The position numbers were made by a program, and so were the translations under genes. Of a stretch of DNA of 64,000 nucleotides, positions 8,527 through 18,656 are shown piece after piece. The stretch's first letter is position 1. Each line of letters begins with the position of its first letter. Location of the stretch: contig NZ_CP129104.1 in the NCBI RefSeq assembly GCF_030406605.1, forward strand, positions 1,760,789 to 1,824,788, read 5' to 3'. This stretch comes from Curtobacterium sp. 458. Its GTDB lineage: Bacteria > Actinomycetota > Actinomycetes > Actinomycetales > Microbacteriaceae. The notes beneath the pieces were generated by a model that was not told where the DNA came from, searched no databases, and saw nothing but the letters and a program-made list of their open reading frames with translations.

Positions 8527-8958
8527 GTGCCGCAACGACCCTCGAAGCTCGCCCGTGCCGTCACCGCGTCGTTCGTGGTCGGCGGCGTCGTGGTCGCCGC
8601 CCTCGCGTTCGTCGCGGTCGTGCAGGACCCGACGAGCGACCCCGCGTGGGTCGCGATCCTGCTCGGCGTCCTGCTCGTCGTCTGGGGTGTCGCGTTCGCT
8701 CGGATGAGCGCTGACGACAGCCCCGACGACGACCAGACCGAGAACACGGCGCCGAGCACCGGACCGCTCACACGGGCGAGCGAGGCGATCGCGCTCCTCG
8801 GGGTCTACGTGGTGATGCGGATGCTCCACCGACCGCTCGACTCGGCGCTGGTCGGCGTCGGAGGAGTGCTGGCGCTCCGACTCGTGCAGCTCACGGTCGA
8901 CCGGATCGTCCGGCGTCGCGAGGCGCGCAACGGCGATCCGGGGCCGGCGACCGACTGA
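8527..8958 (+). CDS. Small membrane protein, unknown
   Basis: 143 residues with three hydrophobic stretches: about 14-30, 40-57 and, less strongly, 85-115 around LLGVYVVMR and LVGVGGVLALRLVQL. An acidic hydrophilic linker (SADDSPDDDQTEN) follows the second. The GTG is preceded by TACGCT with a 6-nt gap, matching the local leaderless pattern, which supports a real gene. I recognise no family. It converges on the SDR gene. Confidence 0.6.
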   Translation: MPQRPSKLARAVTASFVVGGVVVAALAFVAVVQDPTSDPAWVAILLGVLLVVWGVAFARMSADDSPDDDQTENTAPSTGPLTRASEAIALLGVYVVMRMLHRPLDSALVGVGGVLALRLVQLTVDRIVRRREARNGDPGPATD

Positions 8959-8984
8959 GCGTCGCGCGCCGGTGCTGATCGCGG

Positions 8985-9048
8985 TCGCACAACCAACGTC
9001 CGTCGGCGCCGGGGATCCGCGCGGTTCCGTTCGACTTCGGTTGTGCGA
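8985..9048. repeat. Family-3 64-bp palindromic element, copy A
   Basis: Ends are TCGCACAACC and GGTTGTGCGA, an inverted repeat of 10 nt enclosing GC-rich sequence. A second element of exactly 64 bp with the same ends lies at 63870-63933. Copy A lies between the convergent small-membrane-protein and SDR genes. Confidence 0.8.
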
Positions 9049-9075
9049 ACGAACGGCGGGACGAGCGCCTCGCCG

Positions 9076-9816
9076 TCAGTGCCCGCGACCGGCGAGCACC
9101 TCGATGAGCTGCTGCTGCGTCCCGTCCCGCTCGGACCACCGGAGCGGCAGCACGTTCTCGACGAGGATCTCCGGCGCGGCCCCGGACGTGAGCAGCCCCA
9201 CGACCTCGTCGAGGAAGTCGTCGAGCGGCATGCCCCCGAAGTCCGCACCACCGAGCAGGTCCGTGGCGACCGCCGGCGGGACGAGTTCGAGGACGGTGAC
9301 CGACGAGCCGACGAGCTGCTGTCGGAGGGACTGCGTGTACGAGTGCACGGCGGCCTTCGTCGCGCTGTAGGTCGGCGTCGCAGCGAGCGGGGTGAACGCG
9401 AGGCCCGATGACACCGTGACGAGGGTCGCGGCCGGACGGGTGAGCAGGTGCGGCAGGAACGCGTCGACGAGCCGGATGGTGCCGAGCAGGTTCGTCTCGA
9501 TCGTGGCGACCGCGGTCTCGACGTGGCCGGGTTCCCGGAGGTCCTCGGTCCGCATGATCCCGGACATCGTGACGACGGAGTCGAGCGTCGGGTGGGCAGC
9601 GAGCACGGTGTCGGCGGCCGCGGCGACCGACGCCGGGTCGGCGACGTCCACGACCACGGTGTCGAAGCCGTGCTCATCGTGGAGGGTGTCGAGCAGGGCC
9701 GCCCGACGCCCGCCGATGACGACGGTGCTGCCGGCGGCCTGCAGGCGGAGCGCGAGTCCGAGGCCGATGCCGGAGGTCGCGCCGGGGATGAAGACGGTGG
9801 CGTTCGTGATGTCCAT
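9076..9816 (-). CDS. Short-chain dehydrogenase/reductase, DltE-like
   Basis: 246-residue Rossmann oxidoreductase. The cofactor loop is GATSGIGLG at about residues 11-19, R36-R37 after the second strand suggest NADP(H) preference, and the catalytic Ser and YxxxK are in VTVSSGLAF and TYSATKAAV. It resembles DltE-type SDRs. I chose the ATG beginning MDITNATVFIPG because that is the family's natural start; an ATG at 9864 would add 16 residues. It is divergent from an XRE regulator that probably controls it. Substrate unknown. Confidence 0.88.
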   Translation of the reverse strand: MDITNATVFIPGATSGIGLGLALRLQAAGSTVVIGGRRAALLDTLHDEHGFDTVVVDVADPASVAAAADTVLAAHPTLDSVVTMSGIMRTEDLREPGHVETAVATIETNLLGTIRLVDAFLPHLLTRPAATLVTVSSGLAFTPLAATPTYSATKAAVHSYTQSLRQQLVGSSVTVLELVPPAVATDLLGGADFGGMPLDDFLDEVVGLLTSGAAPEILVENVLPLRWSERDGTQQQLIEVLAGRGH

Positions 9817-9917
9817 GTCCTCGACGATCCTCGCCGGTCGCCCGTGGAACCAGAGCGCGCTCATCGGGGGACCGCCGATCCCTGGCTCGGACCGGGTAAG
9901 CGGTGCACGATGTCTGC

Positions 9918-10775
9918 ATGGACCGTGCTGCCCTCGCCGACTTCCTCCGCCGCCGCCGCGAGTCCCTGCGACCCGAGGACGTCGGCCTCGGGTCGGGCGC
10001 CCGCCGGCGGACGCCGGGTCTGCGGCGCGAGGAGGTCGCGGCCCTCGCGGGGATGTCCGCCGACTACTACACCCGACTGGAGCAGCAGCGCGGGCCGCAG
10101 CCGTCCGAGCAGATGGTCGCCGCCGTCGCTCGCGCGCTCCGCTGCTCCCTCGACGAGCGCGACCACCTGTTCCACCTGGCCGGCCACAACGCGCCGGTCC
10201 GGGTGCACCGTTCGGACCACGTCGACCCGGCGGTGCTCCGGGTGCTCGACCGGCTCGAGGACACCCCGGCGATCGTGGTGAACGACCTCGGTGAGACCCT
10301 CGTCGAGAACCGGCTCGCGGCGGCACTCCTCGGCTCGACGGTGGACCTGCCGGGCAACGAGCGCTACCAGCCGTGGCGGTGGTTCACGACCGAGGCCGAG
10401 CGGGCGAAGTACGCGCCGGAGCAGCACGACCGCCTCGCGCGGGCACAGGTCGCGAGCCTCCGCGCGGCGGTGGGCGCTGCCGGCCCCGGGGACCGTCGGG
10501 CACAGCAGCTGATCGCCGACCTGGAGCGGGAGAGTCCCGCGTTCCGGGAGCTCTGGGCACTCCACGAGGTCCGCACGCGCTGGGAGGACCACAAGACCTT
10601 CGTCCACCCGGAGCTGGGCCGCATCACCGTCGACTGCCAGGTGCTGCACACCGACAACCGGGCGCAGGCCCTCCTGCTCTTCACGGCGCCGCCCGGCACC
10701 GAGGACGCGCAGAAGCTCGAGCTCCTCGGCGTCGTCGGCTCGCAGCAGTTCGACGCATCCGGTGCGGCGAGGTAG
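9918..10775 (+). CDS. XRE-family regulator with MmyB-like ligand domain
   Basis: 285 residues. An N-terminal helix-turn-helix spans about 30-75 (RTPGLRREEVAALAGMS and YYTRLEQQRG are signature segments), followed by a PAS-like MmyB domain (about 100-285), which in relatives may bind fatty-acid-type ligands. These regulators are very often divergent from an SDR gene, as here. I took the ATG, with CACGAT six nucleotides upstream, rather than the GTG five codons earlier. Confidence 0.9.
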   Translation: MDRAALADFLRRRRESLRPEDVGLGSGARRRTPGLRREEVAALAGMSADYYTRLEQQRGPQPSEQMVAAVARALRCSLDERDHLFHLAGHNAPVRVHRSDHVDPAVLRVLDRLEDTPAIVVNDLGETLVENRLAAALLGSTVDLPGNERYQPWRWFTTEAERAKYAPEQHDRLARAQVASLRAAVGAAGPGDRRAQQLIADLERESPAFRELWALHEVRTRWEDHKTFVHPELGRITVDCQVLHTDNRAQALLLFTAPPGTEDAQKLELLGVVGSQQFDASGAAR

Positions 10776-10827
10776 CACCGCGTCACACACCTGGCTCGCT
10801 GTCACACGCCGTGCCTAGGGTGGGCAC

Positions 10828-11826
10828 GTGAGCTCTCCGCGCGTGTACGTCATCCACGAGAACCCCGAGTGGTTCCCGCCGCTCGCCGCCGCCTTCGCAG
10901 CCGAGGGCGTCCCGGTCGAGGAGATCCTCCTCACCGACGGGCAGATCGACCTCGCCGCGGAGCCGGCGCCAGGCGTCTACTGGAGCCGGATGTCGGCGTC
11001 GAGCCACACCCGCGGCCACGAGCACAGCAAGGAGTACACCCGGGCGCTCCTCGGCTGGCTCGAGCGCTCCGGCCGGACGGTCGTGAACGGCAGCCACGTC
11101 CTCGAGCTCGAGGTGTCCAAGGTCGCCCAGCACGGCCTGCTGCGCGACGCCGGGTTCGACGTGCCGCGCACCACCGCGGTGTTCGGGGCAGCGGGGCTCA
11201 AGGACGCCGCCCGGACCTTCACGGGCGGGCAGGACGTCCCCTTCATCACGAAGCACAACCAGGGCGGCAAGGGCCTCGGGGTGCGCCGGTTCGACTCGCT
11301 CGCCGAGTTCGACGCGTACGTCGACAGCCCAGAGTTCGAGGCCCCGGTCGACGGCATCACCCTCCTGCAGGAGTACCTCACGGCCCGCGAGCCGTTCATC
11401 ACGCGCCTCGAGTTCGTCGGCGGCGAGTTCGTCTACGCCGTCCGTGTCGACACGAGCGCCGGGAGCTTCGAGCTCTGCCCCGCCGACGCGTGCGAGGTCC
11501 CGCAGGCCATCGCCGGTGCCGTGTGCGACGTGCCGGGCACCGAGGCCCCGGCCGACGCGCCGGCCGCGTTCAGCGTCCGCGAGGACGTCACCGCGTCGCA
11601 CCCGCTCGTGCAGCAGCTCCGCACGTTCCTGGCCGAGCAGCGCATCCCGATCGCGGGGGTCGAGTTCATGGAGACCACCGACGGCCGTCACGTCGTCTAC
11701 GACATCAACACGAACACGAACTACAACCCCGCGGTCGAGGCCGTCGCACCGGTCTCGGGACCGCGCGCGATCGCGCGCTTCACCGGCGGCCTGCTGGCCG
11801 CGCAGTACCAGACCGCCGCGGTCTGA
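10828..11826 (+). CDS. RimK-like ATP-grasp ligase
   Basis: 332 residues with the ATP-grasp layout: SKVAQHGLLRDAGFDVPRT near 97-115, the nucleotide-binding ITKHNQGGKGLGV near 145-157, QEYL in the hinge, and a metal-binding DINTNTNYN near 297-305. RimK-like ligases join amino acids or peptides to carboxylates through an acyl phosphate. TAGGGT stands 6 nt before the GTG start. The same-strand downstream genes are a flavin monooxygenase and a sulfhydrylase, separated from it by a palindromic repeat. Substrates are unknown. Confidence 0.82.
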   Translation: MSSPRVYVIHENPEWFPPLAAAFAAEGVPVEEILLTDGQIDLAAEPAPGVYWSRMSASSHTRGHEHSKEYTRALLGWLERSGRTVVNGSHVLELEVSKVAQHGLLRDAGFDVPRTTAVFGAAGLKDAARTFTGGQDVPFITKHNQGGKGLGVRRFDSLAEFDAYVDSPEFEAPVDGITLLQEYLTAREPFITRLEFVGGEFVYAVRVDTSAGSFELCPADACEVPQAIAGAVCDVPGTEAPADAPAAFSVREDVTASHPLVQQLRTFLAEQRIPIAGVEFMETTDGRHVVYDINTNTNYNPAVEAVAPVSGPRAIARFTGGLLAAQYQTAAV

Positions 11827-11842
11827 GGACCAAGCCACCCAC

Positions 11843-11884
11843 GGCCTGGAGGCACGGTGCGGGCCCGCCCCGTGCCTCCAGGCC
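11843..11884. repeat. Family-1 palindrome, copy 2
   Basis: 42 bp with 21-nt arms and one mismatched pair; left arm starts GGCCTGGAGGCACGG, right arm ends CCGTGCCTCCAGGCC. It begins 17 nt after the ATP-grasp stop. Its 36-bp core is identical to copy 5. Confidence 0.9.
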
Positions 11885-11912
11885 GGTACTCACCACCCAA
11901 GGAACCCACCCC

Positions 11913-12965
11913 GTGCGATTCGGATACTGGACCCCGCTCTTCGGCGGCTGGCTGCGCAACGTCGAGGACGAGGACATGCCCGTCACCTTCGACTACGTCA
12001 AGCGGCTCGCGCAGCGAGCCGAGCGCATCGGCTTCGACCTCACGCTCGTGCCGGAGCTGAACCTCAACGACATCAAGGGGACGGCCGCGCCGTCGCTCGA
12101 GGCGTGGTCGCTCGCGGCCGCCATCGCGGCGACGACCGAACGGCTCGAGATCATGGCGGCGATGCGGCCCGGCTACCACCTGCCGGCCGTCACCGCGAAG
12201 CAGGCGGCGACGATCGACGACATCTCGTGCGGCCGCTTCACCTTCAACGTGGTGAGCGCCTGGTGGGCCGAGGAGGCCAAGCAGTACGGCGGGATCTTCT
12301 CGGAGCACGACGACCGCTACAAGCGCACCGCGGAGTTCGTCGAGGTGATGAAGGGCCTCTGGCGCGAGACGCCGTACTCGTTCCACGGCGAGTACTACGA
12401 CGTCGAGAACGCCCACCTCGAACCGAAGCCGCGCGTGACGCCGCGCATCTACGCCGGCGGTGAGAGCGAGGCGGGCAAGGCCGCGATCACGGGCTACGCC
12501 GACGCGTACGTGACCCACGGCGGCACCGTCGAGGAGCTCCGGACGAAGATCGCCGAGATGCGCCGCCGGCGTGAGGACGCGGGGCTCGAGCCGTTCGAGG
12601 CGTTCGGGATGGCGGCGTACGTCATCGTCCGCGAGACCGAGGCGGAGGCACAGGCCGAGCTCGCGCGCATCACCGACGTGCAGCACGGCAAGGCCTACGA
12701 GTCCTACCAGGACTTCATCTCGAAGTCGCAGCTCGAGCACGTGCCGTCGCTCGAGGACTACTCCGTGTCGAACCGCGGGCTGCGCCCCGGTTTCGTCGGG
12801 ACCCCCTCGCAGGTGGCCGACCGGATCAAGGAGTTCGAGGACGCCGGGGTCGACACCCTGCTGCTGCAGTTCTCGCCGCAGCTCGAGGAGATGGAGCGCT
12901 TCGGCGAGCAGGTCATCCCGCTCGTCCGCCCGTCGGTGCCAGTGCCGTCCGGGGCGGGCATCTGA
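11913..12965 (+). CDS. LLM-class FMN-dependent monooxygenase (SsuD/SfnG-like)
   Basis: 350-residue luciferase-like TIM barrel. RFGYWTPLFGGWLR at the N-terminus, the central TIDDISCGRFTFNVVSAWW and the HDDRYKRTAEFVEVMKGLW segment are typical of reduced-flavin monooxygenases such as alkanesulfonate (SsuD) and dimethylsulfone (SfnG) enzymes. A weak AAGGAA precedes the GTG by about ten nucleotides. The stop overlaps the next gene's ATG (TGATG). Coupling to a MetY-type sulfhydrylase suggests release of inorganic sulfite or sulfide from an organosulfur compound; that is inference. Confidence 0.87.
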   Translation: MRFGYWTPLFGGWLRNVEDEDMPVTFDYVKRLAQRAERIGFDLTLVPELNLNDIKGTAAPSLEAWSLAAAIAATTERLEIMAAMRPGYHLPAVTAKQAATIDDISCGRFTFNVVSAWWAEEAKQYGGIFSEHDDRYKRTAEFVEVMKGLWRETPYSFHGEYYDVENAHLEPKPRVTPRIYAGGESEAGKAAITGYADAYVTHGGTVEELRTKIAEMRRRREDAGLEPFEAFGMAAYVIVRETEAEAQAELARITDVQHGKAYESYQDFISKSQLEHVPSLEDYSVSNRGLRPGFVGTPSQVADRIKEFEDAGVDTLLLQFSPQLEEMERFGEQVIPLVRPSVPVPSGAGI

Positions 12966-14269
12966 TGGCTGCGGTCGAGGACGACTGGGCCTTCGAGACC
13001 CGGCAGATCCGAGCAGGGTTCAAGGCTGACCCGGGTTGGGGCGCGAACGTGCCGCCGATCGCGCAGAGCGCCGCGTTCGTGTACCCCTCGGGGGAGGACG
13101 CCGCAGCGCGGTTCCTGCTCGACGCACCGGGCCACACGTACTCGCGCGTGAACAACCCGTCGGCCGCCGCGCTGGAACGGCGCATCGCGGACCTCGAGGG
13201 CGGGGTGAGTGCGCTCGCGCTGGCCTCGGGACAGGCCGCCACGTCCCTCGCGGTGCTCGGTGTCGCTCGTGCCGGGGACCACGTGGTGTCGAGCGCTTCC
13301 CTGTACGGCGCGACGTACACGCTCTTCGCGTCGACCCTCCGAGACCTCGGCATCACGTTCACCTTCGTGCAGGACCCCACCGACCTCGCCGAGTGGGCGG
13401 CTGCCGTCCGTCCGGAGACCCGGGCGTTCTTCGGTGAGTCCATCCCGAACCCGCGCGGCGACGTGCTCGACTTCGCGGGCGTCGCCGGTGTCGCGCACGA
13501 GGCCGGCGTGCCGCTCATCGTCGACAACACCATCGCGACGCCCTGGCTCGTGCGTCCGATCGAGCACGGTGCGGACATCGTCGTGCACTCGGCGACGAAG
13601 TACCTCGCCGGCCACGGCAGCGCGATCGCCGGGCTGATCGTCGACTCGGGGAAGTTCGACTGGGCGGCGCACCCGGACAAGTACCCGCAGCTGACCAGCG
13701 TCGAGCACTCCGGGTTCGCCGGGACGGACTTCGCGGCGAAGTTCGGTCCGCGAGCGTTCATACAGCGCACCCGCTCGAAGCTCTCCGCCGACCTCGGCCC
13801 GGCGATCGCCCCGTTCACGGCGTTCCTCGTGCTGCAGGGCATCCAGACGCTGTCGCTGCGGATGGAGCGGCACGTGTCGAACGCCGCCGCCGTGGCGTCC
13901 TGGCTCGATGCGCACGACCAGGTCCTCGGCGTGCACTACGCCGGGCTGCCCTCGTCGCCGTGGCACGCGTTGGCGCAGCGCTACGTGCCGGCCGGGCCGT
14001 CCGCCGTGCTGGCGTTCGACCTCGACGGCGGGCTCGAGGCCGGTCGTCGGTTCGTCGGGGCCCTCGAGCTGTTCGACCACGTCTCGAACATCGGTGACGT
14101 CCGATCGCTCGTCGTGCACCCGGCGTCGACCACGCACGTGCAGATGACGCCGTCCGAGCGTGCGGCAGCGGGAGTCGGCGAGGGCCTCATCCGTCTGTCG
14201 ATCGGGCTCGAGCACATCGACGACGTCCTCGCGGACCTCGGGCGGGGGTTCGCGGCCGCACGGCCGTAG
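12965..14269 (+). CDS. metY: O-acetylhomoserine sulfhydrylase-like PLP enzyme
   Basis: 434-residue Cys/Met-metabolism PLP enzyme, the size of MetY. The pyridoxal-phosphate lysine is in the HSATKYLAGHG segment, with YSRVNNPS near the N-terminus and PSxxH-type substrate contacts near SSPWH. It forms homocysteine from O-acetylhomoserine and sulfide. Overlap with the preceding flavin monooxygenase suggests a shared sulfur-assimilation job. The symbol is by family; cystathionine-gamma-synthase-like activity cannot be excluded. Confidence 0.87.
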   Translation: MAAVEDDWAFETRQIRAGFKADPGWGANVPPIAQSAAFVYPSGEDAAARFLLDAPGHTYSRVNNPSAAALERRIADLEGGVSALALASGQAATSLAVLGVARAGDHVVSSASLYGATYTLFASTLRDLGITFTFVQDPTDLAEWAAAVRPETRAFFGESIPNPRGDVLDFAGVAGVAHEAGVPLIVDNTIATPWLVRPIEHGADIVVHSATKYLAGHGSAIAGLIVDSGKFDWAAHPDKYPQLTSVEHSGFAGTDFAAKFGPRAFIQRTRSKLSADLGPAIAPFTAFLVLQGIQTLSLRMERHVSNAAAVASWLDAHDQVLGVHYAGLPSSPWHALAQRYVPAGPSAVLAFDLDGGLEAGRRFVGALELFDHVSNIGDVRSLVVHPASTTHVQMTPSERAAAGVGEGLIRLSIGLEHIDDVLADLGRGFAAARP

Positions 14270-14350
14270 CCGGCTGCCCGCTGGAGCGGGTGCCGGCGGC
14301 TCGGCCGTCACGCGCAGGAACGTGCTCCGGCCGCGGGATAGGTTGGAGCC

Positions 14351-15283
14351 ATGACCTCGTTGGCCGCACCGACCCGCGTGCGGACGCGCGCCCCCGGCAA
14401 GATCAACGTGTTCCTGTCCGTCGGTGCGCTGCAGGACGACGGCTACCACGACGTCGCGACGGCGTACCAGGCGGTGTCGCTCTACGAGGACGTGATCGCC
14501 GAGCCGGCCGATGACTTCTCGGTCTCCTTCACGGGGCCGATCGACACCACGGCGGTGCCCACGGACGAGTCGAACCTCGCGATCCGGGCAGCCCGGCTCG
14601 TCGCGGACGCGTCGGGACACCGCGGTGGGGTCCGTCTGACGATCGAGAAGCACGTCCCCGTCGCCGGCGGGATGGGCGGGGGATCAGCGGACGCCGCGGC
14701 CACCCTGCTGGCGGTCGACACGCTCTGGGGGACCGCCCTCGGCCGCGATGAACTCCTGCGGCTCGCCGCACAGCTCGGCGCCGACGTCCCGTTCGCGTTC
14801 GCCGGCGGCACCGCGGTCGGCACCGGACGGGGCGACGAGCTCAGCCCGGCTCTGGCCAAGGGGGAGTTCCGGTGGGTGCTGGCGCTCAGCGACTCCGGAC
14901 TCTCGACACCCGCCGTCTACCGTGCGCTCGACGAGCACCGGGAGCGGTACCGGGCCGACATCGCCCCGGCGCCCACGACCCCGGTGGTCGAGGCGAACGT
15001 GCTCCAGGCGCTCCGCGCGGGTGACCCGGACCTGCTCGCCGACTGCCTGCACAACGACCTGCAGGCCCCGGCGATGCGGCTCCAGCCCTCGCTCGCGGAG
15101 ACGCTCGAGATCGGCGAGAAGGCCGGGGCGCTCGCAGGACTCGTGTCCGGGAGCGGACCGACGGTGGCGTTCCTCGTGGCGGACCGGGACGCCGCGCTCG
15201 AGGTGCAGGTGGAGCTCAGCGCCGCCGGGCTGGTGGCGGTCCGTGCCGCGGGCCCGGTGCACGGCGCCCGCGTCGTGCACTGA
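14351..15283 (+). CDS. ispE: 4-diphosphocytidyl-2-C-methyl-D-erythritol kinase
   Basis: 310-residue GHMP kinase that phosphorylates CDP-ME in the MEP isoprenoid pathway. [10 protein letters not shown] at the N-terminus, the ATP loop [17 protein letters not shown], the [11 protein letters not shown] catalytic-Asp segment and [10 protein letters not shown] near the C-terminus are all present. TAGGTT stands 6 nt before the ATG. The last codons and stop are triplicated as a 14-bp tandem repeat, so the 3' end is unusual though the protein is complete. Confidence 0.95.
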   Translation: MTSLAAPTRVRTRAPGKINVFLSVGALQDDGYHDVATAYQAVSLYEDVIAEPADDFSVSFTGPIDTTAVPTDESNLAIRAARLVADASGHRGGVRLTIEKHVPVAGGMGGGSADAAATLLAVDTLWGTALGRDELLRLAAQLGADVPFAFAGGTAVGTGRGDELSPALAKGEFRWVLALSDSGLSTPAVYRALDEHRERYRADIAPAPTTPVVEANVLQALRAGDPDLLADCLHNDLQAPAMRLQPSLAETLEIGEKAGALAGLVSGSGPTVAFLVADRDAALEVQVELSAAGLVAVRAAGPVHGARVVH

Positions 15284-15313
15284 CAGTCGTGCACTGACGC
15301 TCGTGCACTGACA
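15272..15313 (+). repeat. 14-bp tandem repeat covering the ispE stop codon
   Basis: Three near-identical units (GTCGTGCACTGACA, then GTCGTGCACTGACG, then CTCGTGCACTGACA). The first contains the last codons and stop of ispE. Each unit also holds the palindrome GTGCAC. Confidence 0.85.
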
Positions 15314-15350
15314 GCGGACGCGCCGTACGGCGGCCGGCCGGCCCTGCTGC

Positions 15351-16988
15351 TCAGGAGCGCTTGTACTCCGTGAGCACCACGGTGCCGGTCTTCCAGTGCT
15401 GCACGGCGGTGAAGCCGTGCTCCGCGAGGACCTGCGTGGTCTCGGGCTCGATGTTCCGCGCCTTGACGGTCCCGCCCACGAACCACACGGTGTCGATGTC
15501 GCCGAGTCGGCTCGGGATGGTCGAGGAGAGGTCGCCGTTCTGGTCCCAGAGGACGCCGGCGGCGGGTCCGTCCTTCCGCACGGCGAGGTCGGTCATGCCG
15601 GCGAACGCGTTCGGGTAGGACTGCCGGATGATGTCGGCGGTCGTTCCGGGGTGGCCGTAGACGCTGCCGAAGACGACTCCCTCGTCGCTGTCGCGCTGCT
15701 GCGACCGCTCGGAGGCGATGATCGAGGCGGCCACGGACCACGTGGAGTCCTGCTTCGACCGGGGGAGCTTGACCAGCACGGACGTCGGGACCGACAGGAC
15801 GAGCACGGCGACGAGCGCCCCGGCGAGCAGTGCACGCTTCCGGATGACCGTGATGCCGAGCGCGATGAGCAGCGCCACGAACGGCAGGCTCAACGTGGCG
15901 TACTTCGGCGTGTAGAGGTGTCGGCCCATCGCGGTGGCGACGAGGAGTGCGAGCGTCGGAACCACGACGAGCGGCAGCGCGACGCGGACGGCCTGGGCGC
16001 GGAACAGCGACCGGACCGTGGCCGACGAGCGGTGCGCCGCGACCAGGGCGGTGACGACGCCGAGGACCATGAGCGCCCACGCGACGGCGGCGTACACGTC
16101 GACGCCACCGAACCAGGCCGTCGCGAACACCTGCGCGAACGTGCGGTCGTTGATCGGGGCGAGCCAGGCGACCTGCTTGGACTGGCTGGCGACGGCGGCC
16201 ACGAACGGTGTGACCGCGACGAGGACGACGACCGAGACGATCGCCCAGCGCAACAGGGAGCCGCCCGGTGCGAGGGGGCGGACTCCGTGGTCGGCGCTCC
16301 GGGCACGGCGGTCGGCGAGCATCGTCCACAGGAAGGTCACGCCGTGCGCCACGACCGCGAGGGCGAGGTAGACGTTGAAGGTGATCGCGACGACGGCGAG
16401 GAGGGCGTACGCCACCCACCAGTGGAGACTCCGGCCGGACCGGGACCGACGGACGGCGGTCAGCCCGACGAGCGTCAGGCACACCGCGAACGTCGTGATG
16501 GTCGCGTACGAGCGTCCTTCGCTGCCGGCCCACTGCACACGGGGGAGTGCGAGGAACACGAGCCCCGCGGCGATGCCGAACCGCCGCCCGCCGAGGCGAC
16601 GCCCGAGTGCGACCACGAGTCCGGCGGCGACGCCGATCGCCAGGGCGCTCGGGAAGCGGAGCGTGAACGGCGTGTACCCCACGAGCCAGAACCACCCGTG
16701 CATGAGCGCGTAGTACAGCCCGTGCACGGCGTCGACGTTGTGCAGCTCCGCCCAGAGCTGCGGCCACGTGCGCTGGGCGCTCGTGACGGTGGCGGCCTCG
16801 TCGTACCAGAGCGACGGGACCCAGGCGAAGGCGGCGGCCACGAGGACCCCGAGGGCGCCGACCGTGAGCTCGGGCGTCCGGACGACGGCGACGCGCACGC
16901 CGCTCGGGACCGCCCGCAGACGCTCCCGCACCGAGGCCGTGGACAGGCCTGGCTGCACCCTGATGGTGTCGGTACGGGGGGAACTCAC
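15351..16988 (-). CDS. Membrane glycosyltransferase, GT39/mannosyltransferase-like
   Basis: 545-residue polytopic membrane protein. An acidic pair in the first outer loop (LWYDEAATVTSAQ) and about a dozen hydrophobic helices match GT-C lipid-linked sugar transferases. A soluble C-terminal domain of about 130 residues follows the last helix. I chose the GTG beginning VSSPRTD because TACGGT lies 7 nt upstream; a longer in-frame extension crosses the divergent regulator gene. It likely adds mannose or another hexose to a cell-envelope polymer. Confidence 0.8.
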   Translation of the reverse strand: MSSPRTDTIRVQPGLSTASVRERLRAVPSGVRVAVVRTPELTVGALGVLVAAAFAWVPSLWYDEAATVTSAQRTWPQLWAELHNVDAVHGLYYALMHGWFWLVGYTPFTLRFPSALAIGVAAGLVVALGRRLGGRRFGIAAGLVFLALPRVQWAGSEGRSYATITTFAVCLTLVGLTAVRRSRSGRSLHWWVAYALLAVVAITFNVYLALAVVAHGVTFLWTMLADRRARSADHGVRPLAPGGSLLRWAIVSVVVLVAVTPFVAAVASQSKQVAWLAPINDRTFAQVFATAWFGGVDVYAAVAWALMVLGVVTALVAAHRSSATVRSLFRAQAVRVALPLVVVPTLALLVATAMGRHLYTPKYATLSLPFVALLIALGITVIRKRALLAGALVAVLVLSVPTSVLVKLPRSKQDSTWSVAASIIASERSQQRDSDEGVVFGSVYGHPGTTADIIRQSYPNAFAGMTDLAVRKDGPAAGVLWDQNGDLSSTIPSRLGDIDTVWFVGGTVKARNIEPETTQVLAEHGFTAVQHWKTGTVVLTEYKRS

Positions 16989-17097
16989 GCCCTGCACCGT
17001 ATCCGGGCGGCCTGGGCGAGTGCCGGGGTGCACCGTGCCGTCCACTGAGAGTTCACATGCCGGTTCCGTGCCGGAGCACGGACTATCGTCAGGCACC

Positions 17098-17513
17098 ATG
17101 ACGATGCTCCGGATCCGCGACGCGGCGACGTACCTCGGGGTGAGCGACGACACCGTCCGACGACTCGTCGACGGCGGGACCTTCACCCGCCACGACGACG
17201 GTGCGGGCCGTGCGGTGGTCGACGGGCGGGAGCTCGCCGAGCACGCCCGACGTCGGGGCGCGCAACTCGGCGACCCGTCGGGTGTCCGGAGCTCGGCGCG
17301 CAACCGCTTCGTGGGGATCGTGACCGACCTGGTGGTCGACGGGGTGATGGCCCAGGTCGAGCTGCAGAGCGGCCCGCACCGGGTCGTGTCGCTGATGAGT
17401 GCCGAGGCAGCACGCGACCTCGGGCTCGAGGTCGGTTCGGTCGCGGTCGCGTCGGTGAAGGCCACGATGGTGTCCGTCGAGGTCCCGGAGCCCGACCCCA
17501 CGGCGGGCCGCGA

Positions 17514-17517
<4 letters not shown>
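17098..17517 (+). CDS. Molybdopterin-binding TOBE-domain protein with HTH
   Basis: 139 residues. The N-terminal half is an excisionase/MerR-like helix-turn-helix (LRIRDAATYLGVSDDTVRRLVDGG, residues 4-26) and the C-terminal half a Mop/TOBE domain (RNRFVGIVTDLVVDGVMAQVEL onward, about 66-130) that binds molybdate or molybdopterin. It heads the run to moeB and modABC and overlaps the next gene by 4 bp (GTGA). It may be a molybdate-sensing regulator or storage protein. TATCGT ends 8 nt before the ATG. Confidence 0.85.

Positions 17518-18652
<1,135 letters not shown>

Positions 18653-18656
<4 letters not shown>

Noticed and set aside
8347-8829. 160-codon minus-strand frame
   Set aside because: Opposite the small membrane protein, which has hydrophobic helices and the expected TACGCT start signal; the minus frame lacks both.
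7034-14350. Genomic island with integrase or tRNA attachment site
   Set aside because: No integrase, transposase, tRNA or flanking direct repeat was seen; composition and codon use match the rest. I report only an unusual interval.
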